64,000 bases of DNA from Arthrobacter sp. C2 (lineage in GTDB: Bacteria > Actinomycetota > Actinomycetes > Actinomycetales > Micrococcaceae): positions 1,488,001-1,552,000 of the forward strand of contig CP042428.1 of NCBI GenBank assembly GCA_024207135.1, in the 5' to 3' direction. Positions 57,894 to 64,000 of this stretch are shown here, one piece after another. Positions within the stretch are counted from its first letter, which is position 1. Each line of letters opens with the position of its first letter. Made by a program: the position numbers and the translations under genes. A model generated the notes under the pieces. The model was not told the origin of the DNA. It ran no database searches and was given only the letters and a program-made list of their open reading frames with translations.

Positions 57894-59039
57894 CTAGTCG
57901 GCCTCGTAGGGGGAAACCACGACGTCGACGCGCTGGAATTCCTTTAGGTCCGAATACCCGGTGGTGGCCATCGAGCGGCGCAGCGCGCCAACGAGGTTGG
58001 AGGTTCCATTGGTGTGGTGCGAGGGGCCGAAGAGCAGTTCCTGCAGCGGCGCCACGGTGCCGACCTTGACCCGGTCCCCGCGCGGGTTGTTCTCGTGGGC
58101 GGCCTCCATGCCCCAGTGCCAGCCGGCTCCCGGGGCCTCTTCGGCGCGGGCCAGGGCGGTGCCGAGCATCACGGCGTCGGCGCCCATGGCGATGGCCTTG
58201 ACGATGTCGCCGCTGGTGCCCAGGCCGCCGTCGGCGATCACGTGCACGTAGCGTCCGCCGGACTCGTCCAGGTAGTCGCGGCGGGCCGCGGCGACGTTGG
58301 AGATCGCGGTGGCCATCGGCGCGTGGATGCCCAGCGCGCGGCGGGTGGTGCCCGAGGCCCCTCCCCCGAAGCCGACCAGCACGCCGGCGGCGCCGGTGCG
58401 CATCAGATGCAGGGCCGGGGTGTACCCGGCAGCGCCGCCGACGATGACCGGGACGTCGAGTTCGTAGATGAACTGCTTGAGGTTCAGCGGCTCGTGGGTC
58501 TTGGAGACGTGCTCGGCCGAGACCGTGGTGCCGCGGATGACGAAGATGTCGACGCCTGCGGCCACGACTGTCTTGTAGTGTTCCTGGGTGCGCTGCGGGG
58601 TCAGCGAGCCGGCGACGGTCACGCCGGATTCGCGGATTTCGGCCAGCCGCGCGGTGATCAGCTCGGGCTGGATGGGAGCTGAGTACAGCTCCTGCAGGCG
58701 CGCGGTGATGGCCGGGTCGAAGTGGCCGCCGTTGGCGGACTTCAGTGCGGCGATTTCCGACAAGACCTTGGCCGGGTCCTCATAGCGGGTCCAGAGGCCC
58801 TCGAGGTTCAGCACGCCGAGGCCGCCGAGCTTGCCCAGCGCGATGGCGGTGGCCGGGGACATGACCGAGTCCATGGGGGCGCCCAGGATCGGGGTCTCGA
58901 ATTTGTAGGCGTCGATCTGCCAGGCCACCGACACGTCGTGAGGGTCGCGGGTGCGGCGGTTGGGAACAATCGCCACATCGTCAAGGGAGTACGCCTGGGC
59001 TGCGCGTTTGGAACGGCCGATTTCAATCTCGTAAGTCAC
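57894..59039 (-). CDS. guaB3: GuaB3, IMP dehydrogenase-related protein
   Basis: 381 residues of the IMPDH/GMP reductase barrel, with no CBS domains. IVPNRRTRDPHDVSVAW, GAPMDSVMSPATAIALGKLG and VIADGGLGTSGDIVKAIAMG are clear. The loop that carries the catalytic cysteine in IMPDH reads VGFGGGASGTTRRA, with no cysteine, as in other actinobacterial GuaB3 proteins, so classical IMPDH chemistry is in doubt. GTG start. Ends at a strong terminator. Confidence 0.9.
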   Translation of the reverse strand: MTYEIEIGRSKRAAQAYSLDDVAIVPNRRTRDPHDVSVAWQIDAYKFETPILGAPMDSVMSPATAIALGKLGGLGVLNLEGLWTRYEDPAKVLSEIAALKSANGGHFDPAITARLQELYSAPIQPELITARLAEIRESGVTVAGSLTPQRTQEHYKTVVAAGVDIFVIRGTTVSAEHVSKTHEPLNLKQFIYELDVPVIVGGAAGYTPALHLMRTGAAGVLVGFGGGASGTTRRALGIHAPMATAISNVAAARRDYLDESGGRYVHVIADGGLGTSGDIVKAIAMGADAVMLGTALARAEEAPGAGWHWGMEAAHENNPRGDRVKVGTVAPLQELLFGPSHHTNGTSNLVGALRRSMATTGYSDLKEFQRVDVVVSPYEAD

Positions 59040-59127
59040 CGCACCACCCTATCAGCACGCCGGCGGGCCGGGCCTCCCCCCGGGTGCGCGCCGGACCCGC
59101 GGTGCCTGCCGCGGGCCACGGGGCGTT

Positions 59128-60372
59128 TCAGCCGGCCAGGGTGCCGAGGGTGTCGGCCAGCGCCCGCGCGGCGCGTTCCTCGCCCGCGGCGATGACCTCC
59201 AGCTGGTCGGCGAGCACCGCGAAGTGCCCGGTGCGGTCCTGCACCTGGATCTGCGGGTCCACCAGGTCGGTGAACACGATCCAGTCCTGCGCCAGGTGCG
59301 CGTAGTCGGCCGCATGCGCGCCCAGGGCCTCGAGGCCGGGCAGCGCGGAAGCCTCCGCGAGGAAGTCGGCGTACTGGCCGCGCAGGGCGCCCACGCCGCC
59401 GAAGCGGGTGTCGGTGAGGAAGCCCAGGATCTGGTTCAGGCCCGATTCCAGGCGTGCGGGGTCCTCGAAGATCTGCGTCCAGCCCTTCTTGGTGGTGGCA
59501 TCGCGCAGGCGCTCGGCCCAGTTGTTCATGCCCGCGACGCCGAAGTTCTTGGCGAAGTGCGCCGGGATGCCCTCCAGCTCGCTGGTGCCCAGCAGGCGCC
59601 CGGTCGTCTGCGCAATCGCCTCGCGCACGTTGGCGGCCAGGGCCGCGGCGTCGGGCCCGGTGCGCTCCGGGATCCAGGCCTGCCAGTGCTTGTCCTTCTT
59701 GCGCCGGGAACGGGCGGCGGCCAGGTCCTCGGGGGAAATGGGGGTCAGCGAGCCGGAGCCGTCGTCGATCAGCAGGTCGTCGCCGTGCTCGCCGACGACG
59801 GCCAGGTCGATGGAGTCCGATTCCTCCACGGCATCGGCATCGATCCACGGCAGCGCCGCGACCGAGGCGCGCACGACCACCGCGCGTCCGGCATCCAGCC
59901 CGGCGTCGAGGTAGTCGGCGGCCAGCCGGGCGCTGCCGGTGGTGCGCTCCATGACCTTGGCCCCGGACCGGGCCAGGAGGTTCGCGGTGTACGGCTCGGG
60001 GTGCGCCCGGGTGACGATGGTGGCTGTGGTCGTCTCCTCGTAGACGAAGGTGAAGACCATGAAGCCGATGCCGCCGGCCAGCCCCGCCAGCAGCGCCTCG
60101 CTCATCGGCTCGCCGGTCAGCGGGTGCTTCACCCCGGCCTGGGTGAGCACGCGGTGCCACAGCCCGGCGTCGTACTGCAGGACGTTCTCCGGGGCCGGAT
60201 ACTCGGGCAGCTCGGCTTCCTGGGCCGCGGCCGCGGCGTCGGCGGCGTCCTGGGCGCTGGCCGGGCGGTGGGGCTTCGCGGACAGGATCGCCTTGCGGGC
60301 GGTGGTGTAGCTCTCCCCTGTGCGGTCCATGCGGGCGCGGGTGAGTTTCTTCAGGTTCTTCGGCTGGGCCAC
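59128..60372 (-). CDS. DUF5926/BtrH N-terminal-like protein
   Basis: 414 residues. Basic start AQPKNLKKLTRARMDRTGES, then a BtrH-N-like segment: PMSEALLAGLAGGIGFMVFT, AHPEPYTANLLARSGAKVME and AVVVRASVAALPW, followed by a DUF4872-like second half (NVREAIAQTTGRLLGTSELE, FAKNFGVAGMNNWAERLRD). In BtrH the domain is a cysteine-dependent acyltransferase; here the expected N-terminal Cys-His pair is replaced (LQYDAGLWH), so catalysis is doubtful. Widely conserved in Actinobacteria as far as I recall. GTG start with AAGGAG upstream. Confidence 0.75.
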   Translation of the reverse strand: MAQPKNLKKLTRARMDRTGESYTTARKAILSAKPHRPASAQDAADAAAAAQEAELPEYPAPENVLQYDAGLWHRVLTQAGVKHPLTGEPMSEALLAGLAGGIGFMVFTFVYEETTTATIVTRAHPEPYTANLLARSGAKVMERTTGSARLAADYLDAGLDAGRAVVVRASVAALPWIDADAVEESDSIDLAVVGEHGDDLLIDDGSGSLTPISPEDLAAARSRRKKDKHWQAWIPERTGPDAAALAANVREAIAQTTGRLLGTSELEGIPAHFAKNFGVAGMNNWAERLRDATTKKGWTQIFEDPARLESGLNQILGFLTDTRFGGVGALRGQYADFLAEASALPGLEALGAHAADYAHLAQDWIVFTDLVDPQIQVQDRTGHFAVLADQLEVIAAGEERAARALADTLGTLAG

Positions 60373-60495
60373 GGTGTGCTCCTTAGGTGTTGCGTGCGCG
60401 CATCGGCGCGGGTCTCTCCCGCACGCCAGGGGGCAGCGCCAGTGAAACATTCTACGTGGGGGCACACCATCCCCGGGCCGCGTGCAACCGGCCGC

Positions 60496-61308
60496 TCACC
60501 CGGCCGCGCGCACCGAGACCAGCAGCCGCGGGGACACGGCACCGGACTTGATGGCCGCGGCCACGTTGCCCAGCCGGTCCGCCGGGTCGCTGCCCAGCAG
60601 GATCGGGGCGCCCAGTTCCGTCGCCGGTCCCTTGCCGGGCCCCGGCATCCACGCCAGCACCGCCGCGGTGCGGTCCTCGTCGGTCCCGGGCATGAAACCG
60701 GCCACACGCAGGTGGCGGTGGTACGCCTCGGCGGGTTCCACGTAGGACGAAGCGGCCGCGTCGGCCCACGGCATCGGGTAGTCCAGGGCGTTGGTGCCCA
60801 TCAGGTCGTAGATGGCGAAGATTCCCCCGGGGCGCAGCAGCCGGTGCACCTCGGCGAACGCCGCTGGCTTGTTCTCCAGGTTCATGCCCACGTGCAGCAT
60901 GGTCGCCGCGTCGAAGGAACCCGCCGGCAGGTTGGTGGCCTGCGCCGGGGCCAGCAGCATCGTGATGGACCCGGCCATCGAGCAGGCGGCGTTCAGCTCC
61001 CGGGCCAGCAGCACGAACTCCTCGGTGACATCCACGCCGGTGACCACCGCGCCGAGCTGCGCGAAGTGGCGTGCCGGTCCGCCGATGCCGGCCCCCACGT
61101 CCAGCACCCGGGTCCCGAGCCCGATGCCGGCCTCACGGGCCACCTCCGCCGTGGCGTTGGCGCCGCCGGAGTGGAAGTGGTCGGCCTCGCCCAGGTCGCC
61201 CGGGAGCAGGACCTCCGGTTCCTTCCCGGCGCTGCGAAGCGCCGCGTAGAGCCGCTCGCGCAGGTTCCCGGTGGTGTAGCGCCTGATGGATTGGTCGGTG
61301 TCGCTCAT
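60496..61308 (-). CDS. SAM-dependent methyltransferase (Methyltransf_11/25)
   Basis: 270 residues. Motif I VLDVGAGIGGPARHFAQLGA (about 68-87), acidic motif II TGVDVTEEFV, and LLRPGGIFAIYDLMG after strand 5. The pattern of GGANATAEVAREAGI before motif I resembles small-molecule methyltransferases (UbiE/sarcosine-dimethylglycine type), but the substrate is unknown. AAGGAG stands 6 bp before the ATG at 61308. Confidence 0.85.
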   Translation of the reverse strand: MSDTDQSIRRYTTGNLRERLYAALRSAGKEPEVLLPGDLGEADHFHSGGANATAEVAREAGIGLGTRVLDVGAGIGGPARHFAQLGAVVTGVDVTEEFVLLARELNAACSMAGSITMLLAPAQATNLPAGSFDAATMLHVGMNLENKPAAFAEVHRLLRPGGIFAIYDLMGTNALDYPMPWADAAASSYVEPAEAYHRHLRVAGFMPGTDEDRTAAVLAWMPGPGKGPATELGAPILLGSDPADRLGNVAAAIKSGAVSPRLLVSVRAAG

Positions 61309-61450
61309 CGTGGGCTCCTTGGGGCCGTCCGGGCCCCATCCCGCCTCTCGCGGCATGCTGTGCCCAACGCCTGCCCCCATGATAAACCCGGGACAAAGCG
61401 GCCGTCACCGGTGGTCCACACCCGATTCGCACCGGGGCCAGGAGGGGACC

Positions 61451-62899
61451 TCACGGGGCACCGAAGTCCTTGACCAGGCGAGAGAGCGCCACCCGGTCCA
61501 CGATGTGCGCCTGCCCCTCGCACAGCCAGTCGCCGGCCTCCTGCAGGAACGCGGCCGCCGTCGCCAGCCGCGGATTGGCGCCGGTGGCCCGGTTGTTGAC
61601 CAACACCGCCGTGCCGTCGACCGGGTGGAACACCGACCAGCCCCTCACCTGAAGCTCGGGGAACCGGGCGCGGCACGCCTGAACGGCGCCCGGGAAGGGA
61701 TGGGCCAGGAAAGCCGGGGCGTCGCCGGGCAGCTTGCACACCAGCCGGTCTTCCCACCAGTAGTACTGTCCCCCGGGACAGAGGCGCGATTCGACCAGCA
61801 CCAGCCGGTCCCCGCACAGCACGCCGTGGCCGAGGTGCAGCTGCGGGTCCCCGGGGACGGACAGGCCGGCCAGAGTCCTGGCCCCGGGAAGGGCATGCAG
61901 GGTGTCCAGCAGCTGGCCGGTGAGCGAATCGGCGGTCCTTCGCGGGTGGCTGGCGCCGGTGCCGGCGCCATCCCCACCGCCGGAGACGTCCAGGTCCCAG
62001 TGGTTGCGGCCGGTGATTTCCTCCACGCCCAGCAACCCCCTCGGGCCCGGGCGACGGCGCCGGATGGCGCTGGCGCGCAGGATCTCGACGGTGAGCAGAT
62101 ACAGGCCCAGCCAGCCAATAGCCGCAAGCATGCCCGCGCGACCGCCGGCGAGCGCGGGGACCAGGATCCCTCCGGCGAAGCCGAGGAACAACAAGTAGCG
62201 CACCAGTCCGCGTCCGCGGGCACGGGCCCGGGCCCAGCCGCCGGCCAGCGCCGCCACCGGCACCAGGAGCACCAGCAGCGCGACCCTCCACCACTCAGGC
62301 GAGTCGCTGCCGCGCACCATGGCCGCAACGAAGAGTCCGGCGAGAATGATGTTGAGCTCCAGCAGGAACCAGGCGAGGAAACGGAAAGAACCCACCCGCC
62401 CGGCGGAATCGTCGCGGATCTCCAGCGGCGGGTAGGAGCGGGTGTACCAGTCCATCGCGGAGAGGTCGATCCGGTTGCATTCGAAGACGTTGAAGCCGGC
62501 AGGGCTTGCCGGGTCCCGGGCCGCTGCCCGTTTCTCCCTGGCCCGGGCCGCTGCCGCGGTGCGGGCCTTGGGCTCGGCGCGCACGCGGTCCCGTTCACGG
62601 TCGCTTGCGGCTCGTGCCGCCTCGGCACCGTCCCGCGCTTCCGCCTCATTCCTGCCCCGGGCTTCGGCGGTGCGCCGCTGCTGCTCGGCCTGACCGGCGA
62701 GCGCGGCGTCGAAGGCGGCCCGCAACCTGTCGTCGGCCAACACCCGCAGGGCCTCGTTCAACGACTTGGCCATCGCGTCGGTGGCACCTCCGGCATCCGG
62801 GTGGTGTTCACGCATCAGGGCACGGTGGGCCGCCCTGATCACCGACACCGGTGCCGTGCTGCTCACGCGCAGCACGTCGTAGTGGTTGGCGGCGCTCAT
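61451..62899 (-). CDS. J-domain membrane protein with NERD-like C-terminal domain
   Basis: 482 residues. The J domain (5-65) has HPD at 33-35 (LMREHHPDAGG), so it can stimulate a DnaK. An Arg/Ala/Glu coiled coil follows (70-130), then several membrane helices (about 168-190, 198-215, 225-240, 245-270). The C-terminal domain (about 315-480) contains HLGHGVLCGDRLVLVESRLC and GGQYYWWEDRLVCKL, laid out like the NERD nuclease fold, but with ESR where NERD has a D/E-x-K pair. The combination suggests chaperone recruitment to the membrane. ATG 62899; divergent from the DUF427 gene. Confidence 0.75.
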   Translation of the reverse strand: MSAANHYDVLRVSSTAPVSVIRAAHRALMREHHPDAGGATDAMAKSLNEALRVLADDRLRAAFDAALAGQAEQQRRTAEARGRNEAEARDGAEAARAASDRERDRVRAEPKARTAAAARAREKRAAARDPASPAGFNVFECNRIDLSAMDWYTRSYPPLEIRDDSAGRVGSFRFLAWFLLELNIILAGLFVAAMVRGSDSPEWWRVALLVLLVPVAALAGGWARARARGRGLVRYLLFLGFAGGILVPALAGGRAGMLAAIGWLGLYLLTVEILRASAIRRRRPGPRGLLGVEEITGRNHWDLDVSGGGDGAGTGASHPRRTADSLTGQLLDTLHALPGARTLAGLSVPGDPQLHLGHGVLCGDRLVLVESRLCPGGQYYWWEDRLVCKLPGDAPAFLAHPFPGAVQACRARFPELQVRGWSVFHPVDGTAVLVNNRATGANPRLATAAAFLQEAGDWLCEGQAHIVDRVALSRLVKDFGAP

Positions 62900-63151
62900 G
62901 TGGATGCGCCGCCGCGGCCGAAGAATCGCACACCAAACACGACGCCCCCAATCCCCCGTTCGTGGTCCCCAAGACCAGCGCACTGCATCCGTGATGTCCT
63001 CCCGAATCTACCAACAAGTGGGCCGTTTGTTTAGGGTTGGGCGCCGGCATGCTTCCGGCTCCCGCAGCAGGCCGTGCCCCCTTTCGCGAGCACTTCACAT
63101 GAGTCAACACCGGCCCTTGACCGCGGAGCGGCGCGCGCGCATACTGACGCC

Positions 63152-63952
63152 GTGGCCACCCGAATCTCAGACCTGATCAACCAGTCCCTGCCCGTGCTCC
63201 GGTACGAACCGACACAGAAACGGGTGCGGGCCAGCTTCAAAGGGACCCCGGTCCTTGACACCTCCTCCGCCGTGCTGGTGTGGGAACCGCGGCGCGTCGT
63301 GCCGATCTACGCGGTCCCCGAATCCAATGTGCAGGCCCACCTGGCGCTGACGGCCGGAACCGGCCCCGGGGTCCCGGACAAGGCCGGGATCCTGACCCCG
63401 GATGACCCCTTCGCGCTGCACACCGCCGAAGGGGCTGCGCTGGATGTCGAGGTCGGCGGGCGCACGCTTCCGGGCGCGGCCTTCCGGCTGTCGGACCCCG
63501 TGCTGCAGGGCTTCGTCGCCTTCGACTTCCGGGCGTTCGATTGGCGCGAGGAGGACGAGCCCATCGATGCGCACCCGCGCGATCCCTTCAAGCGGGTCGA
63601 CGTCCTGGCCTCGAGCAGGCACTTGCGCATCGAGCTCGAGGGGATGCTGCTGGCCGAGACCCGGCACCCCAGGCTGCTCTTCGAGACGCACGTTCCCACC
63701 CGCTACTACCTGCGGCCCGGCGAGGTCCAGTGGGATGCGCTTGTGGCCACGGACAGTTCCAGCAAGTGCCCCTACAAGGGCACGGCCCATTACTGGGCCC
63801 CGGCAAGCGGCGGCCGGGACGTGGCGTGGAGCTACGCCAACCCGTTTCCCGAGGCCGCCGCGATCGCCGGACTCGTGTGCTTCTACAGCGAGCGGACCGA
63901 TTTCATCCTCGACGGCAAGCGCCTGGGGCGCCCGCATACGCCCTTTGACTAG
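63152..63952 (+). CDS. DUF427 domain protein
   Basis: 266 residues containing two DUF427 beta-fold domains. The second has the signature SSRHLRIELEGMLLAETRHP, YYLRPGEVQWDALVATDSSS and KCPYKGTAHYWA, with the conserved CPYKG, and ends VCFYSERTDFILDGKRLG. Function of the family is unknown; fused or single copies are common in Actinobacteria. GTG 63152 start. Confidence 0.9.
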   Translation: MATRISDLINQSLPVLRYEPTQKRVRASFKGTPVLDTSSAVLVWEPRRVVPIYAVPESNVQAHLALTAGTGPGVPDKAGILTPDDPFALHTAEGAALDVEVGGRTLPGAAFRLSDPVLQGFVAFDFRAFDWREEDEPIDAHPRDPFKRVDVLASSRHLRIELEGMLLAETRHPRLLFETHVPTRYYLRPGEVQWDALVATDSSSKCPYKGTAHYWAPASGGRDVAWSYANPFPEAAAIAGLVCFYSERTDFILDGKRLGRPHTPFD

Positions 63953-63974
63953 CCGGGACCGCCAACCGGAAAGG

Positions 63975-64000
63975 CTAGGTCAGGTCGATGGCAAAGCGGC
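63975..64000 (-). CDS. possible 3' end of a gene running out of the window
   Basis: On the minus strand the last bases read RFAIDLT followed by TAG at 63975-63977. The position fits a gene convergent with the DUF427 gene, but eight codons are too few to identify it. Confidence 0.25.

Overview
The window is high-GC chromosomal DNA of an actinobacterium, most likely of the Micrococcaceae (Arthrobacter or Paeniglutamicibacter type). The gene content points there: gluABCD-type glutamate uptake, an ECF sigma factor with a zinc-binding anti-sigma factor beside tatB and mrp, the succinylase branch of lysine/DAP synthesis (dapC, dapD, dapE), a DUF3117 protein, GuaB3, a 13E12-type DUF222-HNH protein and many GTG starts. 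All assignments come from reading the sequence and from memory of protein families; no database search was run.

Layout. 1-9,065: end of an M24 peptidase, a stress-protein-like gene, an MgtE-like/DUF1003/mrp operon, tatB, then anti-sigma and sigE divergent from an O-methyltransferase, a DUF3117 protein, a small DivIVA-like membrane protein and a LOG-family hydrolase. 9,190-12,540: gluABCD with stem-loops after gluA and gluB. 12,668-19,389: dapE divergent from dapD, a lysozyme-like gene, citrate synthase, dapC and a seven-iron ferredoxin. 19,670-23,257: small SH3-like protein, ArsR-type regulator, a membrane protein and typA.

23,258-31,005 is the accessory part. A gene for a mechanosensitive-channel-like membrane protein is cut in two by a 1,730-bp IS1380-type element (24,331-26,060) flanked by TTAA; removing the element and one TTAA restores the frame exactly. 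The transposase itself carries a frameshift. Next come a RibD/DHFR-like reductase, a DmdA/GcvT-like demethylase behind a 20-bp palindrome, and an EcsC-like protein enclosed by two 187-bp direct repeats made from the 3' end and terminator of ychF.

31,006-46,970: ychF, rmuC, ispH, xseAB, PPK2, an alanine-type aminotransferase, an orphan osmolyte-type binding lipoprotein with a NUDIX enzyme, an Lrp regulator, an APH-type kinase, a GlpR-like membrane protein with rimJ, then 5-FCL, an FmdB/Ruc-like zinc-ribbon protein and a SAF protein. galU and moeA, which I recall between 5-FCL and rimJ in mycobacteria, are absent here.

46,980-64,000: a 1,278-residue SF1-helicase/Vsr-like protein with a degenerate Walker A, guaA, a DUF222-HNH protein, DUF3817 and SURF1 proteins, a PTS EIIA, guaB3, a BtrH-like protein, a methyltransferase, a J-domain membrane protein and a DUF427 protein. 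No rRNA, tRNA, CRISPR array or prophage was recognised.
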